Below, in pieces: positions 31,455 through 39,632 of a stretch of 64,000 bases of DNA (within the stretch, counting starts at the first letter, position 1; every line of letters begins with the position of its first letter). The DNA comes from Streptomyces aurantiacus (GTDB lineage Bacteria; Actinomycetota; Actinomycetes; Streptomycetales; Streptomycetaceae): positions 9,052,001 to 9,116,000 of the forward strand of contig NZ_CP114283.1 of the NCBI RefSeq assembly GCF_027107535.1. Reading direction: 5' to 3'. A program made the translations under genes and the position numbers. The notes under the pieces are model-generated. The model was not told where the DNA came from, did not search any database, and saw only the letters and a list, made by a program, of their open reading frames with translations.

Positions 31455-32804
31455 CTACGCCGCGGTTGCCAGTTCCCGCTCCCGCGGGACGAAGCGGACC
31501 TGTGGGTGGCCGTGGTGCCAGCCCACCGACAGACGCAGTCCGCCCACTCGGGCCAGGACCAGGCCGACGGTGACGGCGGCCAGGAGCGAGACGACTCCGC
31601 CGGCCGCGAAGCCCACCCGGGGGCCGTAGGCGTCGGTGATCCAGCCGACGACGGGCGCCCCCAGCGGAGTACCGCCCATGAAGACCATCATGAACAGGGC
31701 CATGACGCGGCCGCGCATGGCCGGGTCGGTGCCCATCTGGACCGCGGTGTTCGCCGTGACGTTGACCGTCAGGCCGGCGATTCCTATCGGGACCATGAGC
31801 AGGGCGAACAGCCAGTAGGAGGGGGCCAGTGCGGCCACGATCTCCAGGACACCGAAGGCGACGGCGGCGGCGATCAGCACCCGCAGCCGGGCCGTACCGC
31901 GCCGGGCGGCGAGCAGCGCGCCCGCGAGCGAACCGACGGCCATCAGCGTGTTGAAGAGGCTGTACGCGCCCGCGCCGGCGTGGAAGACGTCGTCCGCGTA
32001 GGCGGAGAGCCAGACGGGGAAGTTGAAGCCGAAGGTGCCGATGAAGCCGACGAGGATGATCGGCCACATCAGGTCGGGGCGGCCCGCGACGTAGTGCAGT
32101 CCCTCGCGGAGCTGTCCCTTGCCGCGCGGGGTGCGCTGGACCTGGTTCAGCTCGCGGGAGCGCATCAGGAGGAGCCCGGCGATGGGCGCGACGAACGACA
32201 GTCCGTTGAGAAGGAACGCCCAGCCCGTGCCCACGCCGGTGATGAGCAGACCCGCGACGGCGGGGCCCACCAGGCGGGCGGACTGGAAGTTGGCGGAGTT
32301 GAGGCTGACCGCGTTCTGCAACTGGTCGGGGCCGACCATCTCCGAGACGAACGACTGCCGGGCCGGGTTGTCGATGACCGTGGCGAGGCCGACGGCGAAG
32401 GCGGCGACGTAGACGTGCCAGACCTGGACGTGGCCGGAGAGGGTCAGGAAGGCGAGCGCGATGCCGGTGAGGCCCATCGCTGACTGGGTGGCCAGCAGGG
32501 TCGGGCGCTTCGGCAGCCGGTCGACGAGGACGCCGCCGTAGAGGCCGAAGAGCAGCATCGGCAGGAACTGCAGGGCCGTGGTGAATCCGACGGCGGCGGA
32601 GGAGCCGGTGAGGCTCAGCACCAGCCAGTCCTGGGCGATGCGCTGCATCCAGGTGCCGGTGTTGGAGACGACCTGGCCGGTGAAGAACAGGCGGTAGTTC
32701 CTGATCTTCAGCGAGCTGAACATCGTGGAACGGGTCTTGGGTGCGGACGGGGAGTTGTGGGCGGCTGGTGCGGGGGCGGAGTGGGCTCCGGATCCCGTAC
32801 TCAA
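31455..32804 (-). CDS. MFS exporter (EntS-like)
   Basis: A 449-residue major facilitator protein of the enterobactin-exporter-like group with 12 predicted helices. Seen: MFSSLKIRNYRLFFTGQVVSNTGTWMQRIAQDWLVL (TM1), the loop-2 motif GVLVDRLPKR, and FMGGTPLGAPVVGWITDAYGPR late in the protein. The start is TTG at 32804 with AGGAGG 9 nt upstream. A MarR gene lies 79 bp upstream in the same direction and probably represses the pair. Substrate unknown; export of a drug or siderophore is likely. Confidence 0.9.
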   Translation of the reverse strand: MSTGSGAHSAPAPAAHNSPSAPKTRSTMFSSLKIRNYRLFFTGQVVSNTGTWMQRIAQDWLVLSLTGSSAAVGFTTALQFLPMLLFGLYGGVLVDRLPKRPTLLATQSAMGLTGIALAFLTLSGHVQVWHVYVAAFAVGLATVIDNPARQSFVSEMVGPDQLQNAVSLNSANFQSARLVGPAVAGLLITGVGTGWAFLLNGLSFVAPIAGLLLMRSRELNQVQRTPRGKGQLREGLHYVAGRPDLMWPIILVGFIGTFGFNFPVWLSAYADDVFHAGAGAYSLFNTLMAVGSLAGALLAARRGTARLRVLIAAAVAFGVLEIVAALAPSYWLFALLMVPIGIAGLTVNVTANTAVQMGTDPAMRGRVMALFMMVFMGGTPLGAPVVGWITDAYGPRVGFAAGGVVSLLAAVTVGLVLARVGGLRLSVGWHHGHPQVRFVPRERELATAA

Positions 32805-32883
32805 CGGCGTTCGCCTCCTTGCGTGTTTCGGCGAGCTCGGCCGGTGGGCGCGTGGGTGAGCTCGGTGGCTTCCGTGTGTTCGG

Positions 32884-33321
32884 CTACAGGTGGGCCAGCT
32901 TCTCCAGGACGGGGGCGGCTTCGCGGAGCTTCGCCCACTCGTCCTCGTCGAGGCTGTCGACCAGTCCGGCCAGCCACGCGTTCCGCTTGCGGCGGCTCTC
33001 GTCGAGCATGGCCTCGGCCCGCTCGGTCTGCGTGACGACCTTCTGACGCCGGTCCTCGGGGTGCGGCTCCAGCTTGACCAGGCCCTTGGCTTCGAGCAGC
33101 GCCACGATGCGGGTCATCGAGGGCGGCTGCACATGCTCCTTGCGGGCGAGCTCGCCGGGTGTGGCGGTGCCACAGCGGGCGAGGGTGCCGAGGACCGACA
33201 TCTCTGTCGGGCTCAGCGACTCGTCGACCCGCTGGTGCTTGAGTCGACGTGACAGGCGCATCACGGCGGATCGCAGGGAGTTCACGGCGGCTACGTCGTC
33301 GCCATGGGTGAGGTCAGGCAT
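32884..33321 (-). CDS. MarR-family repressor
   Basis: A 145-residue winged-helix regulator: VNSLRSAVMRLSRRLKHQ (dimer helix), LSPTEMSVLGTLARCGTATPGELARKEHVQPPSMTRIVALLEAKGLV (HTH), and the wing HPEDRRQKVVTQTERAEAML with the conserved DRR. ATG 33321 lies 7 nt after a TACTCT box and inside a nested inverted repeat, pointing to a leaderless, autorepressed transcript that continues into the MFS exporter. Confidence 0.93.
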   Translation of the reverse strand: MPDLTHGDDVAAVNSLRSAVMRLSRRLKHQRVDESLSPTEMSVLGTLARCGTATPGELARKEHVQPPSMTRIVALLEAKGLVKLEPHPEDRRQKVVTQTERAEAMLDESRRKRNAWLAGLVDSLDEDEWAKLREAAPVLEKLAHL

Positions 33322-33324
33322 GTT

Positions 33325-33354
33325 CTTTAGAGTAACTCATTACCCTAACTAAAG
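33325..33354. promoter_or_regulatory. MarR operator/promoter
   Basis: CTTTAG (33325-33330) pairs with CTAAAG (33349-33354), with TTAG/CTAA nested in the same dyad. The minus-strand -10 TACTCT (33329-33334) lies within it, 7 nt from the MarR start codon, so a bound repressor would cover the promoter. Confidence 0.65.
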
Positions 33355-33487
33355 ACCACCGCAACGCGCGCGTGGCGCGCGTGAAACGGGCCACGGACGC
33401 TTCCTCTCGCCCATACATCACTCATACGAGTGAGACTGTTCCAGAAAGTGACCCGATGTCCCGCCGGGTGCGGCGACCCTCGACTCC

Positions 33488-33670
33488 ATGGGGACCAGCG
33501 TGCTCAGCCTGCGGATAGACGGGGAGCTGCTCGAGCGGCTCCGGCACCATGCGGCCAGAAGGGGAATGAGCGTCCAGGACTACGTCGCCGGGACGCTCAT
33601 CCGGGACGACTTCGACGAGCGGTTCCGGACCGCGGTCGAGGAGACGGAAAAGTTCTACGGGGTCACGTGA
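33488..33670 (+). CDS. Orphan ribbon-helix-helix (CopG/Arc-type) protein
   Basis: A 60-residue protein with the RHH pattern: beta strand VLSLRIDGELLERLRHHAARR, then GMSVQDYVAGTLIRDDFDERF. RHH proteins are dimeric DNA binders and often antitoxins, but no toxin-like gene is adjacent: the neighbours are a divergent MarR gene and a convergent purine permease. No ribosome site is visible before ATG 33488. Confidence 0.75.
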   Translation: MGTSVLSLRIDGELLERLRHHAARRGMSVQDYVAGTLIRDDFDERFRTAVEETEKFYGVT

Positions 33671-33741
33671 ACCAGGACGTTCCGCGGGCCACGTGACCCG
33701 GACGGTCCGCGGGGTCACGTGAGCCCGCGGCGGGCCGGGGC

Positions 33742-35193
33742 TCAGGTCAGGCCCAGCGCCGGCATCAGGTAGTAGAAGGCGAAGACCGCCGAGACCACGT
33801 ACATCGCGACCGGCACGTCACGCCCGCGCCCGGCCGCCAGCCGCAGCACGACGAACGTGATGAAGCCCATGCCGATGCCGTTCGTGATCGAGTACGTGAA
33901 CGGCATCATCATCATCGTCACGAACGCCGGGATCGCGATGGTGTGGTCGCTCCAGTCGATCTGCCGGATCGAGCCGGACAGGATCAGGAAGCCGACCGCG
34001 AGCAGCGCCGGGGTGGCGGCCTGGGACGGGACCATCGTGGCGACCGGGGTGAGGAAGAGCGCGACACCGAAGAGACCGCCGGTGACGACGTTCGCGAAGC
34101 CGGTGCGGGCGCCCTCGCCGACGCCCGCCGTGGACTCCACGAAGCAGGTGGTCGCGGACGAGGAGGTCGCACCGCCCGCGGCGACCGCGATGCCGTCGAC
34201 GAAGAGCACCTTGTTGATGCCCGGCATGTTGCCGTTCTTGTCGGTCAGCTCCGCCTCGTCGCCGATGCCCATGATCGTGCCCATCGCGTCGAAGAAGCAC
34301 GACAGCAGGACCGTGAAGACGAACAGCACGCCGGTCAGTACGCCGACCTTGCCGAAGCCACCGAAGAGACTGACCTCGCCGACCAGCCCGAAGTCGGGGC
34401 TGGCGACCGGGTTGCCGGGCCACTTCGGCGTGGTCAGGCCCCAGGAGGGCACCTTGGCGACCGCGTTGATCACCACGGCGACCACCGTCATCGCGACGAT
34501 CGAGATGAGGATGGCGCCCGGCACCTTGCGCACGATCAGCGCCAGCGTCAGGAGCGTGCCGAGGACGAAGACCAGGACGGGCCAGCCGTCGAGGTGCCCG
34601 GTCCCGCCGAGCTGCAGCGGCACGGTCGTCTGTGCGGCGTCCGGGATGCGGGAGACGAAGCCCGAGTCGACCAGGCCGATCAGCATGATGAACAGGCCGA
34701 TGCCGATCGCGATGCCCTTGCGCAGGCCGAGCGGCACGGCGTTCATCACGCGCTCCCGCAGACCCGTGGCGACCAGCAGCATGACCACGAAGCCGGCCAG
34801 CACGACCATCCCCATGGCGTCCGGCCAGGACATCCGGGGCGCCAGCTGCAGCGCGACGACCGTGTTCACACCGAGCCCGGCGGCGAGCGCGATCGGTACG
34901 TTGCCGATGACACCCATCAGGAGGGTGGTGAAGGCGGCGGTCAGCGCGGTCGCGGTGACCAGCTGTCCGTTGTCGAGCTGGTGCCCGTACATGTCCTTCG
35001 CGCTGCCCAGGATGATCGGGTTCAGCACGATGATGTAGGCCATCGCGAAGAAGGTGGCGAACCCGCCCCGGATCTCACGCGGCAGGGTGCTGCCGCGCTC
35101 GGAGATCCGGAAGTAGCGGTCGAGGGCGCCGTGGGCGGACCGGGGGTCCGGCTCCTTGGGCGCGGGAGCCTTGGCGGGGGCCGAGGTGGGCAT
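33742..35193 (-). CDS. NCS2-family purine permease (AzgA-like)
   Basis: A 483-residue membrane transporter for guanine, hypoxanthine or adenine by family. Seen: DRYFRISERGSTLPREIRGGFATFFAMAYIIVLNP, the AzgA N-terminal signature; GLGVNTVVALQLAP in TM3; DAMGTIMGIGDEAELTDKNGNMPG in TM8; and SSSATTCFVESTAGVGEGARTG, the conserved segment after TM9. ATG 35193 has GAGG 7 nt upstream. The 150-bp upstream region is AT-richer and contains paired GTTTCA repeats, but I see no purine riboswitch. Monocistronic. Confidence 0.94.
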   Translation of the reverse strand: MPTSAPAKAPAPKEPDPRSAHGALDRYFRISERGSTLPREIRGGFATFFAMAYIIVLNPIILGSAKDMYGHQLDNGQLVTATALTAAFTTLLMGVIGNVPIALAAGLGVNTVVALQLAPRMSWPDAMGMVVLAGFVVMLLVATGLRERVMNAVPLGLRKGIAIGIGLFIMLIGLVDSGFVSRIPDAAQTTVPLQLGGTGHLDGWPVLVFVLGTLLTLALIVRKVPGAILISIVAMTVVAVVINAVAKVPSWGLTTPKWPGNPVASPDFGLVGEVSLFGGFGKVGVLTGVLFVFTVLLSCFFDAMGTIMGIGDEAELTDKNGNMPGINKVLFVDGIAVAAGGATSSSATTCFVESTAGVGEGARTGFANVVTGGLFGVALFLTPVATMVPSQAATPALLAVGFLILSGSIRQIDWSDHTIAIPAFVTMMMMPFTYSITNGIGMGFITFVVLRLAAGRGRDVPVAMYVVSAVFAFYYLMPALGLT

Positions 35194-35344
35194 GTGAAGA
35201 CCTCATCACCAGCGGACATCCCGATGCCCATTTGGCGTTTCATACGAATGTAAGTGGCCAGAAGTAAACAGTTTCAGTATGAACATACGTCACGGAGAAC
35301 GCTATCTCCGCGCGTAGACCTGATCACCTCGTAAGCTGTGCCCC

Positions 35345-35659
35345 ATGGAGAAGTGGACACCGACACATGAGGCACCGGAACCCCTGGAGGGTCCCGTGGT
35401 CGCCACCATCACGGGTGGCACGATCCTCTGGTTCGTCCTCTTCCTGGCGCAGCTGCCGTTCTACGGCCGCCTCGACGACGACGGACACCTGTGGTGGCTG
35501 TGGACCTGCCTGGCCGGATCCGGCCTCGGCCTGATCGGCATCTGGTACGTGCGCGGACGCGACGCGGCGATCAAGCGGGACGCCGCCGGCCCGGACACCC
35601 CGGACACCCCGCAAGAGGCGCAGGGGACCACGCACCCGGCCCGGACCGACCCGCAGTAG
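35345..35659 (+). CDS. DUF2530 membrane protein
   Basis: A 104-residue protein with two transmembrane helices (about 20-42 VVATITGGTILWFVLFLAQLPF and 50-70 WWLWTCLAGSGLGLIGIWYV) followed by RGRDAAIKRDAA and a Thr/Pro-rich tail. This matches the actinobacterial DUF2530 family of unknown function. A TAAGCT box 7 nt before the ATG indicates a leaderless transcript. It is divergent from the purine permease. Confidence 0.85.
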   Translation: MEKWTPTHEAPEPLEGPVVATITGGTILWFVLFLAQLPFYGRLDDDGHLWWLWTCLAGSGLGLIGIWYVRGRDAAIKRDAAGPDTPDTPQEAQGTTHPARTDPQ

Positions 35660-35858
35660 ATCCGGAACGCCGGACGCCCACGCCCTCCCGGGCCCGGGAA
35701 CCCGCGCGACCGGCCGTGCCCGCCACCGCCCATCGCGGACGAGGCATGCCGCCCCGGGAGCGCCCCGTACTACCACGGCACCATCCGGGTCCTCCCCTGG
35801 TCGGATCTTTGCCGCACTCGGCGGGTGAAGCCGTATATCCCCCCGTACCGTCGGATGC

Positions 35859-38267
35859 ATGACGCACATCGACGCGGGCACCGAACTCGACCCTGTGCAT
35901 CCCCGGCCCATACCCGGCCCCGCGCCGAGGGCGGCGGGCCTCAGCTCGGCCGAGGTCGCCGAGCGGGTGGCGCGAGGCGAGGTCAACGACGTACCCGTGC
36001 GCAGCAGTCGTTCCACGGCCGACATCGTCCGGGCGAACGTCTTCACCCGGTTCAACGCGATCATCGGCGTGCTCTGGCTGGTCATGATGTTCGTCGCGCC
36101 GTTCCAGGACAGCCTGTTCGGCTATGTGATCCTCGCGAACACCGGGATCGGCATCATCCAGGAGCTGCGCGCGAAGAAGACCCTGGACTCGCTCGCGGTG
36201 ATCGGCGAGGCGCGGCCGACCGTCCGGCGGGACGGGGCCGCCGCCGAGGTCGGCACCTCCGAGATCGTGCTCGGGGACCTGATCGAGATCGGTCCGGGCG
36301 ACAAGATCGTCGTGGACGGCGAGTGCGCCGAGACCGACGGCCTGGAGATCGACGAGTCACTGCTGACCGGTGAGGCCGACCCGGTCGTCAAGCAGCCCGG
36401 CGACCAGGTCATGTCGGGCAGCTTCGTGGTGGCGGGCGGCGGTGCGTTCACCGCGACGAAGGTGGGGCGCGAGGCGTACGCGGCGCAGCTCGCCGAGGAG
36501 GCGAGCCGCTTCACTCTCGTCCACTCCGAGCTGCGGAGCGGTATCTCCACCATCCTCAAGTACGTGACGTGGATGCTGGTCCCGGCCGCCGTCGGCCTGG
36601 CCATCACCCAACTCGTCAGCAAGGACAACGACTTCAAGGACTCGATCGCGCGTGCCGTCGGCGGCATCGTGCCCATGGTCCCGGAGGGCCTGGTCCTGCT
36701 CACCTCGGTGGCCTTCGCGATCGGCGTCATCAGACTCGGCCGGAAACAGTGCCTCGTGCAGGAACTTCCGGCCATCGAGGGCCTCGCCCGCGTCGACACG
36801 GTCTGCCTCGACAAGACGGGCACGCTCACCGAGGGCGGCATGGACGTCACCGCGCTGCGGCCCCTGGACGGCGGCGACGAGTCGTACCTGCGGAAGGTGC
36901 TGGGCGCCTTCGGCGCGTCCGACCCCCGGCCGAACGCCTCGCTCCAGGCGATCATCGACGCCTACCCGGACAGCGAGGGCTGGCGCTGCGTCGGGGCGCT
37001 GCCCTTCTCCTCCGCGCGCAAGTACAGCGGGGCGTCCTTCGACGAGGGCGACGACGGATCGAGTACGTGGCTGCTGGGCGCCCCGGACGTGCTGCTGCCC
37101 GCCGAGGATCCCGCGCTGGCCGAGACCGAGCACCTCAACGAGCAGGGGCTGCGGGTCCTGTTGCTCGCCCGGGCCGACCGGGACCTCGACGACCCACAGG
37201 TGCAGGAGGGCGCGCTGCCGACCGCGCTCGTCGTACTGGAGCAGCGGCTGCGTCCCGACGCGGCGGACACGCTGCGGTACTTCGCGGAGCAGGACGTACG
37301 GGCCAAGGTGATCTCCGGCGACAACGCCGTCTCGGTCGGCGCCGTCGCCGCCAAGCTCGGGCTGCCCGGCGCCTCCGCCACGGTCGACGCGCGCCGGCTC
37401 CCCGCCGGGCAGGAGGAGATGGCCAAGGCCCTGGACGAGGGCGCGGTGTTCGGGCGGGTCACCCCGCAGCAGAAGCGCGACATGGTGGGAGCGCTCCAGT
37501 CGAACGGTCACACGGTGGCGATGACCGGCGACGGTGTGAACGACGTGCTCGCCCTGAAGGACGCCGACATCGGCGTGGCGATGGGCTCGGGGTCGGAGGC
37601 CACCCGGGCGGTCGCCCAGATCGTGCTGCTCAACAACAGCTTCGCGACGCTGCCCTCGGTGGTCGCGGAGGGGCGCCGGGTCATCGGGAACATCACGCGC
37701 GTCGCGACGCTGTTCCTGGTGAAGACGGTGTACTCGGTGCTGCTGGCCGTGCTGGTGGTGTGCTGGCAGGTGGAGTACCCGTTCCTGCCGCGGCACCTGA
37801 CACTGCTGTCGACGCTGACGATCGGCGTGCCGGCGTTCTTCCTGGCGCTCGCGCCCAACAAGGAGCGGGCACGGCCGCACTTCGTACGGCGGGTGATGCG
37901 GTACTCGATTCCGGGCGGGGTCGTCGCGGCCGTCGCCACCTTCAGCACGTATCTGATCGCCCGTCACCACTACACCGGTGAGGGGGCGTTGGACGCGGAG
38001 ACGAGTGCCGCGACGCTGACGCTGTTCCTGGTGTCCATGTGGGTGCTGGCGATCGTCGCCCGGCCGTACACGTGGTGGCGGGTGGGTCTGGTGGCCGCGA
38101 TGGGGCTCGGGTTCCTGATCGTGCTCGTGGTGCCGTGGCTGCAGGAGTTCTTCGCGCTGAAGCTGGTGGGGACGACGATGCCGTGGACCGCCGTCGGCAT
38201 CGCGGTGGCCGGGGCGGCCGTCCTGGAGCTCGCGTGGAGGCTGGTCGACCGGAGGTTCCCCGCGTAG
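35859..38267 (+). CDS. P-type ATPase, CtpE-like cation transporter
   Basis: An 802-residue P-type ATPase. The actuator domain contains LLTGEADPV (TGE near 170), TM4 has IVPMVPEGLVLLTS (PEGL near 272), the phosphorylation loop VCLDKTGTLTEGG is near 317 and the hinge is AMTGDGVNDVLALKDADIG near 555. There is no N-terminal heavy-metal domain, and PEGL instead of CPC argues against copper or zinc. The layout resembles mycobacterial CtpE, a calcium transporter. TACCGT 7 nt before ATG 35859 suggests a leaderless mRNA. It ends 54 bp before a large palindromic repeat. Confidence 0.88.
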   Translation: MTHIDAGTELDPVHPRPIPGPAPRAAGLSSAEVAERVARGEVNDVPVRSSRSTADIVRANVFTRFNAIIGVLWLVMMFVAPFQDSLFGYVILANTGIGIIQELRAKKTLDSLAVIGEARPTVRRDGAAAEVGTSEIVLGDLIEIGPGDKIVVDGECAETDGLEIDESLLTGEADPVVKQPGDQVMSGSFVVAGGGAFTATKVGREAYAAQLAEEASRFTLVHSELRSGISTILKYVTWMLVPAAVGLAITQLVSKDNDFKDSIARAVGGIVPMVPEGLVLLTSVAFAIGVIRLGRKQCLVQELPAIEGLARVDTVCLDKTGTLTEGGMDVTALRPLDGGDESYLRKVLGAFGASDPRPNASLQAIIDAYPDSEGWRCVGALPFSSARKYSGASFDEGDDGSSTWLLGAPDVLLPAEDPALAETEHLNEQGLRVLLLARADRDLDDPQVQEGALPTALVVLEQRLRPDAADTLRYFAEQDVRAKVISGDNAVSVGAVAAKLGLPGASATVDARRLPAGQEEMAKALDEGAVFGRVTPQQKRDMVGALQSNGHTVAMTGDGVNDVLALKDADIGVAMGSGSEATRAVAQIVLLNNSFATLPSVVAEGRRVIGNITRVATLFLVKTVYSVLLAVLVVCWQVEYPFLPRHLTLLSTLTIGVPAFFLALAPNKERARPHFVRRVMRYSIPGGVVAAVATFSTYLIARHHYTGEGALDAETSAATLTLFLVSMWVLAIVARPYTWWRVGLVAAMGLGFLIVLVVPWLQEFFALKLVGTTMPWTAVGIAVAGAAVLELAWRLVDRRFPA

Positions 38268-38320
38268 GGCTTCGCCGGGGAGGGGCGCCGACGGCCGTGT
38301 GCCAGGTGCGGCCCGGTGGG

Positions 38321-38380
38321 GGCTTGTCGCGCAGTTCCCCGCGCCCGTTTTCAGGGGCGCGGGGAACTGCGCGACAAGCC
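38321..38380. repeat. Complete Streptomyces intergenic palindromic element
   Basis: Arms 38321-38346 and 38355-38380 are 26-bp perfect inverted repeats around an 8-nt loop. The core is GCGCAGTTCCCCGCGCCC and its complement. It lies between convergent genes, so it could act as a bidirectional terminator, but the same element recurs through the window. Confidence 0.9.
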
Positions 38381-38400
38381 ACACACGACCCGCACACGCC

Positions 38401-38434
38401 GACGGCCCCACACCCACCCGGGCATGGGGCCGTC
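38401..38434. terminator. Hairpin between convergent genes
   Basis: GACGGCCCCA and TGGGGCCGTC form a perfect 10-bp stem around a 14-nt loop, just beyond the palindromic element. There is no T-run. It probably helps terminate the ATPase and secreted-protein transcripts. Confidence 0.6.
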
Positions 38435-38475
38435 GGTCGACGGAGAAGTCGGAGAAGTCCGAGAAGACCGAGAAA

Positions 38476-39405
38476 CTAGTTCACGTCGACGAAGTCACCC
38501 GCGGCCTTGACCGCCGGAGTCGTCGTCGTACCCGCGAAGTTGTAGCGGAAGTAGCCGTCGGTGGCAGCCTTGACGGTCGTCTTCAGCGCACCGGCGGAGC
38601 CCGAGGTGACGGACTTGACGTCCACGTAGGTCGTCGTGCCCTTCTTCTTGAACTGCAGCTTCACCGACTGGGCGGTGTAGCCGGCGTACTTGTTCGTGTC
38701 CCAGTTGGCGCGGGTCAGGGCACCGGTGACCGTGATGGTCTTGCCCTTCTTCACGGGCTCCGGGGAGGCGTTGACCGTCAGCTTGGAGTAGCGCTGGACA
38801 TTGGGGCTGGCGAAGCCGCCCTGGTCGGCCAGACCCACCTTGGTGATGTCGAAGTCGCTGCTGGCCGGGTCCTCGCCGTTGTAGGCGATGGCCAGTGCGC
38901 CTGCCTTCCAGGCGCCGGCGTCGGTGTTCGACAGCTCGCCCTCACCGGGGTAGATGTCGATGTCACCCGCGCAGGTGGCGGTCGTCGCCGAGACGGGGGT
39001 GCAGGTGGCCGGCAGGATACCGAAGAGGATGTTGTCCGGCGTGTCGAACGAGCCCTTGTAGATGTAGGCACCGGTGACGAAGTCGTCGGCCGTGATGTCG
39101 ACGTCCGCGCCGTGCGTGAGCGTGAACGTCGTCGGGACGGCGACGTGCTTGCTGGTGCCGACGGGGATGGCCTTGCCGTTGTTCACCTTCACGTCGGAGA
39201 AGGTGACGTCCAGCGCGTACGGGTCGTCGGCCGCGGCGGAGGCGCGGAACGCGGCCTTGCCGGAAGCGTCCGCGGACGCGGCGGCGTGGAACTTCGCGGC
39301 GTCCGAGCGGTAGGACGCCGAACCGTCGGCCTGCGCGGCCGGAACGGCGAAGGCGGAGAGAGCCAGGGCGCCGGAGACGGCAGCCACGGTGGCACGTATA
39401 CGCAT
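38476..39405 (-). CDS. Secreted protein of unknown function
   Basis: A 309-residue exported protein with a signal peptide (1-27, AFAVPAAQA|DG). A mixed N-terminal domain has Asp-rich strands (DPYALDVTFSDVKVNNG, HGADVDITADDF) and a paired Cys (LPATCTPVSATTATCAG) likely to form a disulfide. The C-terminal half is an Ig-like beta domain (VKKGKTITVTGALTRANWDTN, LKTTVKAATDGYFRYNFAGT). Similar domains occur in Streptomyces proteins labelled calcium-binding, but no EF-hand or RTX motif is visible. ATG 39405 has GGGGA just upstream. Probably extracellular. Confidence 0.8.
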   Translation of the reverse strand: MRIRATVAAVSGALALSAFAVPAAQADGSASYRSDAAKFHAAASADASGKAAFRASAAADDPYALDVTFSDVKVNNGKAIPVGTSKHVAVPTTFTLTHGADVDITADDFVTGAYIYKGSFDTPDNILFGILPATCTPVSATTATCAGDIDIYPGEGELSNTDAGAWKAGALAIAYNGEDPASSDFDITKVGLADQGGFASPNVQRYSKLTVNASPEPVKKGKTITVTGALTRANWDTNKYAGYTAQSVKLQFKKKGTTTYVDVKSVTSGSAGALKTTVKAATDGYFRYNFAGTTTTPAVKAAGDFVDVN

Positions 39406-39632
39406 GCATTCCCCTGATGGAGAAAGGGACCCCGACGGCAGTTCTTCACGTTGGGGCCCGAGTGATCGGGGAGTCTGTTGACTCGGATGATCAGATGCGT
39501 GTCAGGGGTGAATGGTTGTACGTGTGGTGAATCTTTTGCACACGCGTGACCAAGGTCATCGGCATTCACCCCCGGACCCGGACGAACCGGGCCCGGGTGA
39601 ACCGGGCCCGGCCGAACCGGATCGCGCCGAGC

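Noticed and set aside
33422..33718. Minus-strand ORF opposite the RHH gene
   Set aside because: It has no recognisable motif, while the plus-strand frame shows a clear ribbon-helix-helix pattern.
35194..35344. Possible purine riboswitch upstream of the purine permease
   Set aside because: The AT-richer region lacks the conserved purine-aptamer core and loop motifs. Only short GTTTCA repeats are seen.
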